64,000 nt of DNA, from NCBI RefSeq assembly GCF_041260155.1, contig NC_091930.1, positions 37,647,590-37,711,589 on the forward strand, given 5' to 3'. Below are positions 11,456 to 52,354 of the stretch, one piece after another. The notes under the pieces are model-generated. The model was not told where the DNA came from and did no database searches. It saw nothing but the letters and a program-made list of their open reading frames with translations. How positions within the stretch are numbered: position 1 is the stretch's first letter; each line of letters begins with the position of its first letter. The stretch is from Ptychodera flava (lineage: Eukaryota; Hemichordata; Enteropneusta; Ptychoderidae). A program made the translations under genes and the position numbers.

Positions 11456-11640
11456 TGATATATTGGAAATAACAGACTTCGTGCTGACCATTAATGTTTA
11501 TTTATGGGCACGGGCAAGAGGAAAACCAACGTTAACGGGCTTGGCAAGCCACTCCTGATAATTTTTGGCTTTTCTCTCGCCCTTGCCCATAAATAAATAT
11601 TAATTGTCAGCGTGTCGCCCATTATTTCTATAATATATGT
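11456..11640. repeat. imperfect inverted repeat of about 185 bp
   Basis: The left arm (atatattggaaataa ... tttatttatgggcacgggcaag) mirrors the right arm (cttgcccataaataaat ... ttatttctataatatat). Mismatches and a GC-richer loop (ttaacgggcttggcaag) separate them. A foldback element in an intron. Confidence 0.5.
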
Positions 11641-11948
11641 TTGACTCTACAAAACTCATGTCACCTTTTTATTAAATGCAAAATCATAGATGTTGTGGCG
11701 ATGCTGTACAAAGACTGAACAACAGACCAGAGGTTCAAAGATTTTTGTATGGTAATAAAGACGACAGAAAACAAAGAAGAGGAGCGTTGAGAAAGGTCTC
11801 TTGAGTATACATAATTATACATCTATTTAAACAAATCTCATTCATCACAAGGCTAGAAAAAATCCTGTCCAACTGGTGTGACCAATTTTTAGGCAACCTA
11901 AATTTATGTGTGTATACGTATGTGCTTTTGGCAAAATTGACATTGTAA

Positions 11949-12166
11949 TTAACCCTTTGAACACAAAAGTTAGTTTTTGTCACCTTTATATAATGTGCCC
12001 CAGTCAGATTTTATCACATTGTTGCAAAAAATTTGGTGAAAAACTGTAGCCAATGACATGTGATGTCCATTTGATTCAAAAAAAACAAAAACAGAAAAAT
12101 TCATAAAAATCGCTAAATGTTGTGCTGAAATTTTGGTTTGAAAAATTACAGCACTCAAAGGGTTAA
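11949..12166. mobile_element. piggyBac-type MITE with TTAA duplication
   Basis: About 218 bp starting TTAACCCTTTGAACAC and ending CACTCAAAGGGTTAA. Both ends show TTAA followed by CCCTTTGA in inverted orientation, the standard look of non-autonomous piggyBac elements. No coding capacity. Confidence 0.7.
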
Positions 12167-12367
12167 TAGACAGTAATAGAAAACAACAATGCTATCAAAA
12201 AATTATAAATCATTATTAGACATGTCTTTTTGAACATAATTGTTTTGTCTTCAAGAAAAGTATGTGCAAATATTAAATTAAAAAGTTCATAGTTTAGATA
12301 GTCCTAATGTTAAACTTTAAGACAGGAAATATAAGCATATAAGCAGTTGATTTTCATATATGTTAAG

Positions 12368-14429
12368 TGGAATCTGTGTTTTATCACAGATGTGTTTTGT
12401 GATTACACCTAGCTATCTGCCTTCCTTACATCTTCACTGTCGTCCCCTTAGCCAATCGGCTCTTCTACCCATGACTGTTATCAATCATCCTTCCCAGCCA
12501 ATCAGCCACGTTTGCACACGACACTACATAATCAAGCCTTTGTCTCATCGCTCCCATTCATTCATTCATTCATTCATTCAGCCGCTGAGTTCATGCCATG
12601 CCAGCTCAGCCTATCCCTCCTTTTGGGGGTCACTTCAGTCATGCTTCCTTCGTTTGGACTTTGGATTCCATCCTGACCCCCATTTCTCGGGAATTCCACT
12701 CCTTTCCCACATTGCGGCCTTTCAGGATGGATTCATCATCTAGGTCATTCAGACCTTGACCCAAGGTCACCAATGACCGTTGCTCGGTTGCTTGACTGAA
12801 GGGACCCTCTCCCATATATTTTGCTCATATTTTATTGTAGGTTAGTTTGCTACTCATATTTGACTGTTTTGTATTGTAAGTTTTGATAGTACTTTGAGAT
12901 CTGCGAGGGCACTAGTTCTATGCCCTTTACTGCTTTATTTCTGCCGTTTCATCTTTTGCTCATTATATACTCTGTTGGCGTTTACGTTCTCCTTTTTTGC
13001 AATAAACCCTCCTGTCTTAATTCATCAACTTAGTGGTGGTGTGTTCACAAAATGGAATCTGTGTTTTATCACAGATGTGTTTTGTGAGTACACCTAGCTA
13101 TCTGCCTTCCTTACATCTTCACTGTCGTCCCCTTAGCCAATCGGCTCTTCTACCCATGACTGTTATCAATCATCCTTCCCAGCCAATCAGCCACGTTTGC
13201 ACACGACACTACATAATCAAGCCTTTGTCTCATCGCTCCCATTCATTCATTCATTCATTCATTCAGCCGCTGGTTCATGCCATGCCAGCTCAGCCTATCC
13301 CTCCTTTGGGGGTCACTTCAGTCATGCTTCCTTCGTTTGGACTTTGGATTCCATCCTGACCCCCATTTCTCGGGAATTCCACTCCTTTCCCACATTGCGG
13401 CCTTTCAGGATGGATTCATCATCTAGGTCATTCAGACCTTGACCCCAAGGTCACCAATGACCGTTGCTCGGTTGCTTGACTGAAGGGACCCTCTCCCATA
13501 TATTTTGCTCATATTTTATTGTAGGTTAGTTTGCTACTCATATTTTGACTGTTTTGTATTGTAAGTTTTGATAGTACTTTGAGATCTGCGAGGGCACTAG
13601 TTTCTATGCCCTTTACTGCTTTATTTCTGCCGTTTCATCTTTGGCTCATTATATACTCTGTTGGCGTTTACGTTCTCCTTTTTTGCAATAAACCCTCCTG
13701 TCTTAATTCATCAACTTAGTGGTGGTGTGTTCACAAAATGGAATCTGTGTTTTATCACAGATGTGTTTTGTGAGTACACCTAGCTATCTGCCTTCCTTAC
13801 ATCTTCACTGTCGTCCCCTTAGCCAATCGGCTCTTCTACCCATGACTGTTATCAATCCTCCTTCCCAGCCAATCAGCCACGTTTGCACACGACACTACAT
13901 AATCAAGCCTTTGTCTCATCGCTCCCATCATTCTCATTCATTCATTCATTCAGCTGCTGAGTTCATGCCATACCAGCTCAGCCTATCCCACCACCATCCC
14001 CTGTCTCCTCCTCTCCTTTTCCCTTTCTTTCAAGTTTCCGGGCTTTGGATTCCATCCTGACCCCCATTTCTCGGGAATTCCACTCCTTTCCCACATTGCG
14101 GCCTCTCAGGATGGATTCATCATCAAGGTCATTCAGACCTTGACCCCAAGGTCACCAATGACCGTTGCTCGGTTGCTTGACCCTCTCCCATATATTTTGC
14201 TCATATTTTATCGTAGGTTAGTTTGCTACTCATATTTTGACTGTTTTGTATTGTAAGTTTTGATAGTACTTTGAGATCTGCGAGGGCACTACCGTAGTTC
14301 TATGCCCTTTACTGCTTTATTCTGCCCTTTCATCTTTTGCTCTATTATATACTCTGTTGCGTTTACGTTCTCCTTTTTTGCAATAAACCCTCCTGTCTTT
14401 CATCAACTTAGCGGTGGTGTGTTCACAAA
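12368..14429 (+). repeat. three tandem copies of a 685-691-bp unit
   Basis: Units 12368-13052, 13053-13738 and 13739-14429 are nearly identical. Each holds (ATTC)n, a CATATATTTTGCTCATATTT stretch, GCAATAAACCCTCCTG (a poly(A)-like signal) and ends gtggtgtgttcacaaa. Copies 1 and 2 are closest; copy 3 has a replaced block near 13990-14040 and loses about 10 bp near 14180. The composition is LTR-like, but no internal retroelement was found between copies. Open frames across it repeat with the unit and are not considered coding. Confidence 0.75.
13045..13087. repeat. hairpin at the tandem-unit junction
   Basis: TCACAAAA ... TTTTGTGA (outer 8 bp) encloses ATCTGTG ... CACAGAT (inner 7 bp) exactly across the border of unit 1 and unit 2. 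The same structure recurs at the unit 2/3 border (about 13731-13773). Confidence 0.65.
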
Positions 14430-14715
14430 GTGTATATTGTTGACGATATTTGTGTTATAGTGACATTGTCATAGGCAATTGTTAAAATGTTAAAATATGA
14501 CTAATGTTGATCTTGAAACATGATAAATTTGATATCACTCTAAAGTATTGTCCTTTTTAATTGAAATGTTTCACAAAAGTCATTATTATATAAAATGTAT
14601 CAATACCTGTATTCATATTAACTCACCTAAAATCATGACAATTGTCAGCTCATAAAAACAATTCGATAAGATATGATGTATCAAATTTAAAAATTGAGTG
14701 CTATTTATTTCGCAG

Positions 14716-14777
14716 CTCAAGGGTTACATCAAAATGGTGAATGAAGGAGATAATACAATCAAGGATAATTTGAGCAG
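14716..14777 (+). CDS. transposase-like gene, exon 9
   Basis: Short exon between ttatttcgcag and GCAG|GTAACT. In the frame that joins exon 10 it encodes 20 codons (KGYIKMVNEGDNTIKDNLS) plus two bases. Its start phase (0) does not fit the end of exon 8 (1). Confidence 0.4.
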
Positions 14778-15036
14778 GTAACTCCTCAATTTTGCTGTCA
14801 TCATAAATTCTTAAGTACTGACAATGACAGAGACTTGGAAATAGTACAATCTAATAATACTTACAATACAATTAAGCTTGTAATATGTAATGATATTGAG
14901 AATACCACTTTAGAGTATAAATGATTTTGTTACATACATTAATATTGAATATGAAAAATTGTGGATACATGCAGCTCCAGACATTATACATAAGACATGA
15001 ATGACTGTCCGTGCCAGATAAATTGTAGTCTCTGTT

Positions 15037-15210
15037 TAGGCTGCATTCAAAAAAATGGCTAGGGAGAGAGGGGCTTGGTGAATTAGGATGAATTTTTTTT
15101 TCAGAATCCACCTTGTATGCCCTCAAAATGTTTTCAAGTCACGCCCGTCTATATCGTCAATATTTTCAAGTCTCCCATTATCACATAGCTATATATTTAT
15201 TTTGGCAGTT
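15037..15210 (+). mobile_element. left-end fragment of the 40.8-kb TIR element family
   Basis: ggctgcattcaaaaaaatgg ... cagaatccaccttgtatgccctcaaaa ... cccgtctatat ... ttttcaagtc ... atatatttatt matches 40840-41020 in order, more diverged. No opposite end was seen nearby. Confidence 0.55.
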
Positions 15211-15321
15211 CTGTTCGCATATGTTTCACTCTACTTATATTAGCAGTCTAAAGAGTCATATAATTTTCACTCTTCTGTGTGCATATTTAGTACTGACAGA
15301 TGTTTTTGTCCTTGATTGTAG

Positions 15322-15448
15322 ATTTCTCTCAGATAGTAATATTAAGAGATCAGCAAATGAAGACATCACTGAGTATAAAGCAGTTCAAGCAGAGAATGGC
15401 ATAGTGAACTGTGGGTCCTTCATGAGTTACACAAGTTCATCTGGGAAA
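15322..15448 (+). CDS. transposase-like gene, exon 10
   Basis: Acceptor ccttgattgtag, donor AAA|GTATGT. One base completes the codon from exon 9, then 42 codons, phase 0. The end AENGIVNCGSFMSY resembles the LxNGxxxxxGxFV block near the C-terminus of these proteins. Confidence 0.55.
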
Positions 15449-15836
15449 GTATGTTGTTATGCAATAAGTGGTAGAGAAAACTATCATGAACTCCAAGTTC
15501 AATTTTTGCCTCCCATTTGCCATACATAAATATGGCAACTGGAAGGTTATATGGTTGCAAAAAGTAAAAAATCCCCAACCTCTGCATGTGTGAGACTGAT
15601 TTTCGGTATGTGATGACATAATGGTTTAGATATGCTGTCATTAAAAATGAACCTGTCAGTCTTATAATTAGGCAAATTAGGTTGTAAAAACCAAAATGGA
15701 GCATTTCATATTGCTGGGGTATAAGATTGATTTGCACTTGCAGTGGAATTTTCTTCGTAATCATTCTGTAGGAATGTGATGTCATGTGTGTACAAATATT
15801 GTCAATTTCTTTTGTTAAATTTTAATCAATCCATCA

Positions 15837-16070
15837 TCCAATGGGTGTCAGCCTAATTACAGAATGAGGTATCCCAATCAATGAGTTTGAGACCTGGTTG
15901 AAGACCTTCCAGTTCCAGAGTAACAGATTCACTGTCAGAGGATGATGAGTTCGAGATTCCAGCCCGGTGTCGTGCCCGTTGTGCCCTTGAGCAAAGCAGT
16001 TTACTCCTAAGTACTCATTTGAGGTACCTTACCCTGCATTTTGGCTAAACCGTAGATGATGGACTGATTA
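15837..16070 (+). mobile_element. SINE-like repeat
   Basis: Contains a B-box-like gagttcgagattcc followed by gtgcccttgagcaaagcagtttactcc, a core found in tRNA-derived SINEs and some LINE tails of marine animals. An A box is not clear. It lies in the intron before the last transposase-like exon. Confidence 0.4.
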
Positions 16071-16752
16071 AATTTAAGGAAAAAATTAATACTATTTCTG
16101 TAAAAGGGGAGCACAGCATCACTTGCACTATTTTTTGATATATTTTTTTTTATAACAAGAGAGATACTCAAGTAAGATTGCTATTGACACAACCAATAAT
16201 ATTAATCATTCATGTCATCCACCATACACTTTAAAATTTATTGAAACTGTTCAAAGCAAACGCATGGGCAAGATTTTTAGAAATGCTACTCGGTCGAAAG
16301 ACAAGGGAAATCTTCTCACCCTAAATATACCACTAATATAGGACAGCGTTCAGTGAAATACTGTTTATCTGACAGGTTTCTTCTCTCTCATGTATATTTT
16401 CTACCACAATGTTTTGTAAATTTATTTCAAATATCGAGGATAGGTCACAATGTTCAACATGGCGCCCTACATGTATGGCAAAATGATAGATTCAGCGATT
16501 GTGAATGGTAGGGGCTGGACTCGATTAGTATGATACTATTTTCTAGTCACTACCCAATTTACTAATCCTTGACGTGTCTGTATTTATCTTTTCCTTCTCT
16601 GTTCTATTGGGAATAAAATATCCTTAAATGCATCATTTTATAATCTTGTGCAATTTTCCTCTGAGTTTCTATGGAAATTGTGTGAATAATTACTTTTGAT
16701 ATTTATAAAAAGTCATATGTTTAATCAAATTATTCTTAATGGTTTCTTACAG

Positions 16753-17046
16753 TCATATGGACGGCTAGTGACATGTGCCAGTATCATCACTGCTTCTGGG
16801 GATAAACTGGATGTCTGCTGTGTCAATGTAGTCCAACCATGCCAGCCAGCTAGATACGACCGCTTTAATTGTAAAATTTTCAGCCTCACAGAAACCATTG
16901 ATATATTTCCTGCACACAACATTGACAGATTAGTTTCATTTATTCATTGTTGTGAATACACAACATGTCGTACAATTCAAAACGATAAATTTGTCCATGA
17001 AAAGCAATATAGGTATTTCAGATTGAATAGGTTTTACCTTGGCTAG
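16753..17046 (+). CDS. transposase-like gene, last exon with stop
   Basis: Acceptor atggtttcttacag joins exon 10 in phase 0. It runs 97 codons to TAG (17044-17046), starting SYGRLVTCASII and containing LVSFIHCCEY, which fit the YGRI... and ...QH.C blocks at the C-terminus of the family. The open frame and clean splice site support a real terminal exon. Confidence 0.6.
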   Translation, partial: SYGRLVTCASIITASGDKLDVCCVNVVQPCQPARYDRFNCKIFSLTETIDIFPAHNIDRLVSFIHCCEYTTCRTIQNDKFVHEKQYRYFRLNRFYLG

Positions 17047-17194
17047 TCCATGTGTTACAACAAAATATTCAAGGAAATTGTCGACTTGATATTGAATCAA
17101 ATCATTTCGGAAATTAGAATATAATCTAATCTAATCTGCAAACGTTCGTTCTTTACGTGCAAAGGTCGATGAACTGCAAGCTAATGTAAACCTG

Positions 17195-18447
17195 TTGCTC
17201 TTACTTCCCTGGTAATGAAACATTTGAGAAAATAATTAAGTCCATTATTCTGATAAAGGTTGGCAACAAACTAGACCCCCTTCAATTTGCATATCGACCG
17301 GGAAAAGGTGTTGAAGATGCTAAGCTTTTCATTCTCAATACACTGTACAAACACTTAGAAAAAACAGGTGCTCATGCAAGAATCCTTTTCGCAGATTTCT
17401 CCAGTGCTTTCAACACAATCCAACCCCACATCCTTGCAGAAAAACTCTTAAAATTTAATTTTAGCAATCAACTTGTACTTTGGATATTGACTTTCTTACA
17501 AATAGATCACAAAGGGTGTTTGTCAATGGTATTTTGTCAAGTATCATTCAAACAAATACAGGTTCTCCTCAGGGTTGCGTTCTGTCTCCTCTGTTGTACA
17601 TCCTTTATACTGACGATTGTAGAAGTACACATGAAGGTAGCCATCTTGTTAAGTTTGCTGACGATAGTGCTCTGCTTACACTTCTACAGGGATCAGAATG
17701 TCATCATTGTCCCGTCTTAGTGAGTTTGTTGAGTGGTGTGATAATTCGTATCTAAACTTAAATGTTAAGAAAACTAAGGAAATGATAATTGATTTTATGA
17801 GGCAAGAACGCAACCCTCCTTCGTCCATTGTTCACGATCAAGAAGTCGAGATTGTTTCGAAGATACATACCTTGGTTCAATATTTGACAACAAATTGAAA
17901 TGGGATCATAACACCGATGCTATACTGAAGAAGGGGCAGCAAAGATTGTACTTTTTAAGGAAACTGCGTTCATTCATGGTTGATAGACAAATTTATCTCT
18001 TTTTTATAATCTTACATTGAAAGCGTTATCTCATTTTCATTCATTTGTTGGTATCAAAATCTGTCTGTTAAAAACAAAACTTCACTTGATAGAATTGTTT
18101 CACTTAGCTCAAAACTAATTGGTATACCCCAGAGAAGTCTTTCTACGTTTTATAATCAGCAAGTACTCAGGAAAGCCCGCTCAATTCTTTTGTCTAGTGA
18201 TCATATTTATCAGCAGAGTTCGACACACTTCCCTCTGGTCGGCGTTTTAGATACCCGGCTTGCAGGTCAAACCGGAACAAGTTGTCATTCATTCCAACCG
18301 CTGGGCGGCTTTTAAATGATTCCTCAACTGTTTTTTGTATAGTCCATGCGTCTCCTACGATTTTGTAAATTTGTATTATATATTTTTGATGTTGTATTTG
18401 AGCCACGCTTTTTAATTGCCCGTGTTTGGGATAAATAAAGTTCTATT
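17195..18447 (+). mobile_element. 5'-truncated CR1/L2/Rex1-type LINE, reverse transcriptase part
   Basis: Fragments of one reverse transcriptase lie in shifting frames: LQFAYRPGKGVEDA (about 17280), FADFSSAFNTIQP (about 17390), TGSPQGCVLSPLLY (about 17560), and FADDS (17651-17665), the catalytic motif of non-LTR retrotransposons. C-terminal segments continue to about 18330. The end reads ataaataaagttctattgaattgaatag, a short ATTGA-type tail like those of CR1/L2 elements. At least four frame breaks make it inactive. The N-terminal endonuclease is absent. Confidence 0.8.
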
Positions 18448-47269
<28,822 letters not shown>

Positions 47270-47960
47270 GATTCGAAACCTTTAGTTGCCCAACTTTCAT
47301 TAGTTTTTATGTTTATCTAATCCAGCTGGTGCTACTGTAGTGCCATTGTAGGAAAGGCAGGTCTGTGAAATTGATCCTCTAGGGAAGTAGGGTATTCCTT
47401 AGTTAATGGAGCCTTCCCGTAATGTGCAGAAAGAACACTTGATCGTCTAGGCAGTTATGATAGATAATGCTTCTGACCCAGCAAATTGCCTTTTTTCTTG
47501 TCGTCCAGTTCCAAAAATAATGGTTTTGCTTGTAAATGCCTACAAAATCTCATTTTGAGTCTTAATGAAGATTACTTGGAATGTACTTATACTTTGGACG
47601 ATGGTGTTTTATGATGCGAATAATTACACCTACACGTCAGGAAACAAGTATTAGTAATTATAAGAACTTCCAATGGGTATGAATCATTTATTGATTGAAA
47701 ATATGATTGGTTGCAGCTCCTGGAATGTTGTTAAAAAGACATCGTCCGTTTATTGTCTGAAAACGTCTCAAACTGTCTAAAAATTGATAAAGGTATGCCT
47801 TGAGAGAAATGGTAACTTTTGTGTGTGTATTCCCGTCATTTTAACATGCCCTTTAAATAACAATCAAATTCTCAGTTAAAAAGGTAAGTGAGGATCTCGA
47901 TGACCCCAACGCAGTCACATGAGAGTCTAACACAGGACATGGTCCCTGTCACCTACTAAT

Positions 47961-48660
47961 CTTTACGGCCCTGGTACGTTTTTTGCGGACTAAGGTTGTA
48001 CGGCGGAAGGGCCCGAGCGTGCGAAGGTCCGTACGCCGTACGACCGACGTTCGCAAAAACCGTATCAGGACCGCAAAGGTTTAATAATATACGTTATGGA
48101 ATGATAAATGTGTAATTAAAAATATTGTGCAAAGATTTCGAGATAGAAAAATTCATGCAATGTCAAACGTTTATCGCAATTTTTGTACATTTTTTTTCGG
48201 AAAAGCGAACGCCGTATCCCGTCGCGTATTGTTATACATAATGACGTCATTTGTTTACATATACAACTTGTATACCAACAAAGAATGAGGCGTAAATCGA
48301 GATTTAAGAAGAATGGTGTGGGGTAACTTATCGTAAATTTCATGACATTGCACCGGCATGGAGATGCGATCATTAGTAAAAAGCGTGATTTAAAGAAATA
48401 TTGTGCCTTTGGTTTTATGAAGATTTCGCAATGAAATGACCGTGTACATGAAGCTTGGCGACGGGTGACGGCTTAGGCTTTGCTTATCTGTCGCATAATC
48501 GCACTCGACCTATTTATAATCAGTTCTTTCAAAAACGCAAAGATCATCGATAATGTGCTTGGTCAACACTGGATTTTAATATTAAACCCTGAGAAATATA
48601 TCACCCGATTTCGCTAACTTCACCGTCGCCCGTACGATCAGAACGGAGCTCGCGCTGGTT
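47961..48660 (+). repeat. dispersed repeat A, copy 2, with 118-bp foldback head
   Basis: 47961-48078 is an inverted repeat with arms of about 50 bp (ctttacggccctggtacg ... cgtatcaggaccgcaaag). The rest matches 3956-4128 and 4515-4840 in order and shows repeat A without the insertion present in copy 1. Confidence 0.65.
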
Positions 48661-48806
48661 TTGTTAATGAATGAAACATTCGCTGACAACAACGGGCGTA
48701 GTAACCAGAATGAAGCTAGTTCTGAAATGCACGCGTTTGCCCATATGTGGGCAAAGTTTGCCTGGCCGGGATACGGCAACTTATTACACAAGTGTGTGGG
48801 CGTCTT

Positions 48807-50407
48807 CTGTGTTAGCGCTGGGTTAGGAAAGCTGTTAGCCACTGTGGCGAATAGTTTCAAATTTTATTAGCCACAGACAAATTTTATTAGCCACACATTT
48901 TTACGAAAACAAAGCTATAATGCTATAATCTCCAATGTCGGTTGCATGCACAAGAATAAACCATCAACACATCAACCTTGTATCCCGGCCTTGTATCCAT
49001 TGTCTTCATTTTAACACTTGAAATTGCTTGATTCTGGACCGCGATGCAAATCGACAGCAACACGCAACGTTGAGACCACGATTAAAATGAACTGCAACAC
49101 GGAAGGCTGGGACCGCGATGCAAATCAACAGCATGACAGCAACACTGAACGTTCAAACTGCGATTAAAATAGAAGTTTGGTTACACGTAATTACGTTCCA
49201 TCATCAGTACACGTAGCGTCTTTGTCACGTCATACAAGACGTCGCGTACATGTGGCACAGACGTTCGGAACCTCATCAAACGACACGTATCTTAATTACG
49301 TGTAGTAATTTTTTGATTTTCTTGGTGATTTGCAGGAATTTAGACAGGAAATCTCGTAAAGTATGAGTATCATTGTAAATTAGCAAACATCTTTGATATC
49401 AGAAAATTCCATAGTGATCACCTGTTCAAGACGTACGTGCTATGATTTCCTGACATAAATGAAATGTTGTCGTCTAATTCAACTTTTTACCTGAAGCTGT
49501 CACAAAGATTTCCCTAAATCACATATATAACTGCATTACAGAAAATCGGTAAATTTAATGCGAGGATACAACGAGCTTGAATAGTCCTCGCGTAGAGAAA
49601 TTGTTTCTTAAAACTTTGACGAATTTCGTATGTTTCTGAAAAAACAATACTGCAAAATCAACCAAAAAAAATCACAACTGAGCATGGATACGCGTACGCC
49701 ACTGTGTGCCTTCAGACGTACACGTAATTGGAGTATAACATTTCTAATGAACAACAACACGGAACGTCGAGACCGCGATGCAAATCGACAACAACACGGA
49801 ATGCGTCGTTGGGATGGCGATTTTAATGAACATCAATACGGGACCATGAGGATCGCGATGCAAATCGACCACCATTAAAATAAGACCTCGATTAAAATGC
49901 GCAACACGGAACGTCTGGACCACGATGCAAATAAATTTCAACACCGAACGTTGTGACCACGATAAAATGCGTATGTCTGCTGTAGCAAAAGTTTCAATTC
50001 TCGCGAGTGTTGCTTTGCTTGCTGTACACTAGACAAAATGACGTCAAATTTATCGCGAGACTAGGGCTCGATTGCGTCTGCCTGCATTTTCAATTCTCGC
50101 GATAGTCATTTATGTGCATGCTGTACACTATACAAATTGACGTCAAATCTCTCGCGAGACTTGGCTTGATTGCAATTGCGTACGTCGGAGAGAACAATAC
50201 GGAAGTAGATGTAGTTTTTTCGCGAATCGCCGAAAGAGAAGCGCAGATCAACAAAAGACTAAAAAACCCCACGTTTTTGCTTATTTTGCGGAATTTTTTC
50301 AACAAAAATCACTTTCGCCACTGTGGCGAATTAGGATCGATTTTTCTTCGCCACTGCTGATTTCAATTCGCATTTGCGAACGTGGCGAATGGGCAGCGCG
50401 AACACAG
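48807..50407. mobile_element. 1.6-kb TIR element with internal octamer-containing repeats
   Basis: Ends CTGTGTTAGCGCTG and CAGCGCGAACACAG are inverted with one mismatch. Sub-terminal CACTGTGGCGAA occurs on both sides, and TTCGCCACTGTGGCGAA is a palindrome near 50312-50328. Clusters at 49030-49170 and 49740-49970 repeat a unit like aacacggaacgt..gaccgcgatgcaaatcgaca. 49995-50065 and 50091-50175 are a direct duplication with tctcgcgag words. No protein recognised. Confidence 0.5.
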
Positions 50408-52354
50408 GCTTTTTCCATAGCGTTACACAGTAGCGTGGCTTGAGGTATATGACAATGTTGGTTTCAATGCGGTGTCACAATTATGTGCCGGAGACATTTT
50501 TAGCTGATCTTGATATAACGTCTTCTAGATTCAAACTGTCATTTTTACTACAACAGCTACATTGCAGGTCAAGTTAAGTGCGATCAACTGTTCAGCAGTC
50601 GGTCCAGATAGAGTTGCCTCATACCTATTTACTGTAACTTATCAGTGGATCGGTGACTTTTAAATGTGTAGTGATACCCAAAGCTAATCGTATATATTGC
50701 ATATACTATGTGTCTGACCCACACAATGAGTCATGGTACTGTACATGTGTTCCAACTAATGCATATCATTTAGGGACTCCCTACTATTTTTTTAATATTC
50801 GATTATTTGAGAGATGTTTTAGCATACTTTATATTAAATCAGTGCAACTTTGCCAGAGATACATTTTTATGATTGTATGAGAACCTGTTTTTAAAATCAA
50901 TTTATGAAAGCTATGGTTAAATAGATCATTAATCTTAAGGCACTTTTATTATTGACCACTAAATATGAATATGATATAAGTTCAAAGCGTAAACAAATAA
51001 AGAAGAGGGCAGGATTTAGATAACAGAGAAATACTGGGCTAGAAATATAATAAATACGTAGCAAGATGTCAAAATTTATTTCATTTTTCACTAATTAATA
51101 AAAACTTTTGCAAGAACTACGAATTTTATTCTATTGTTTGTAGGCCCCTTTGCTGTTGTCTGTAATATTAACATGGCCGAGTATGCTACAGATTGATGGG
51201 CCTAGAAACATTTCATCACGAAAATGCACATTATCATCCAGATTTACAAGTAGTTACACACAAGAGTTTACCAAATATAAATGAATGAACGGAAGGAGTC
51301 TGTCTCCTAGATGAAAAGATACTCAACAAAAATGTGTACGCTTCTACGAGCTGACCAATCTCCTGTGTATTTTTCAACAATCAGATAGATGCAAAAAAAT
51401 ATTGATTGTACAAACTAGCCAATCATCAGAGTTGTTGACTGTTATAAAACAGAGGTTGATTCAAGTGATTTTCCACTTCACTAAATTGCATTGGTTTATC
51501 TTCTTTCTTCCTAAAAATGTCCTAATATCTTACACACTCACTGTATGTATCAAAACGATTTTTAAATAGTTCATTAATCCCATTATGCTTTCCGGCATTC
51601 CATGTTCATCCAGGTGTCCCGATTTTTCATTACTCTGTTTCTTAACATGGCGATTATATAAAAAAAACGTGAGGTTGTGCAGGATGCGTCAACAAAACCT
51701 AATCACATTGTGCAGACAACGCACATCTCTCCATCAAAGTCCACCTGATCGAGATCTTAGTATATCAATTATATGTACACTCGTAGAGTATCGTATGATG
51801 TGTTATATGACCATTGTTAGCTGTAGTCGAATGAGCCTGATGGATGATCACCTTGGTAGCTGTGTGAAACGGTGCTTGTCACTGAGCTAGTCAGAAGGGT
51901 TTCATATCAATATTTACTTTTGTGATTGTGTGACGACGCGATGCATCCTTTGTCCGACTACAAAGAGGCGACGGTGTTTAATAATGCGAGAAATAGCAGG
52001 TAAGTGTCATAAAACTGCATTATAGTAATTAAATTCTCCAAAGGAGAACGAATTATTGTGGATGGAAATTTGATGGTTGGATATAAATTATCACGAAGAA
52101 GATACCATAGCAGTAGAAGAAGTATTGTTTTACGTTGACTCGCTTCAGATACAGTGAATACGAAGTGCAAACACTATCGTTGATTATGCTCAATGTGCAA
52201 GAAAATAAATACATGAAATTGATTCTCAGTGAAATTCCGAACCTGACAAACATAACAAAATGTTTTCTCAGCAAAATTTTCCGGAGAGTACATATATTGT
52301 TCCACTTTAGTTTCCGCTCCTTCTTTTGACATGTTAGAAAAGCTAGCTTTCTTT
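50408..52354. other. intergenic, nothing recognised
   Basis: AT-rich DNA without recognisable exon, element end or long repeat on either strand. Open frames here (for example 51585-51890) look random. Confidence 0.4.

Larger units (their letters stand above)
870..17046 (+). pseudogene. Plavaka/EnSpm-CACTA-like transposase gene in at least 11 exons, with an in-frame stop
   Basis: Exons read by eye: 870-1064, 2215-2640, 2976-3070, 3716-3799, 6676-6793, 7202-7366, 8177-8369, 10426-10574, 14716-14777, 15322-15448 and 16753-17046, all with AG acceptors and GT donors. The order of motifs (SDDV, NHTG..FCQRC, ERLHNIELG, GRDYK, PKVHMLLHL, NP.KDLARNF, then a C-terminal NG...C.SF block) matches animal proteins related to Plavaka transposases, a DDE family of the EnSpm/CACTA superfamily. 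Phases agree from exon 1 to 7 and from 9 to 11. They fail at 7/8 and 8/9, so short exons may be missed or bases lost. TGA at 2260-2262 breaks exon 2. The product would cut and join DNA in the nucleus. A domesticated gene is possible, but the stop argues against an intact one. The family call is from recognition, not a search. Confidence 0.6.

Noticed and set aside
12360..14060. Open frames of 108-127 codons repeated three times
   Set aside because: They recur because the 686-bp unit is triplicated; there is no sign of protein conservation and the (ATTC)n tract is inside the frame.
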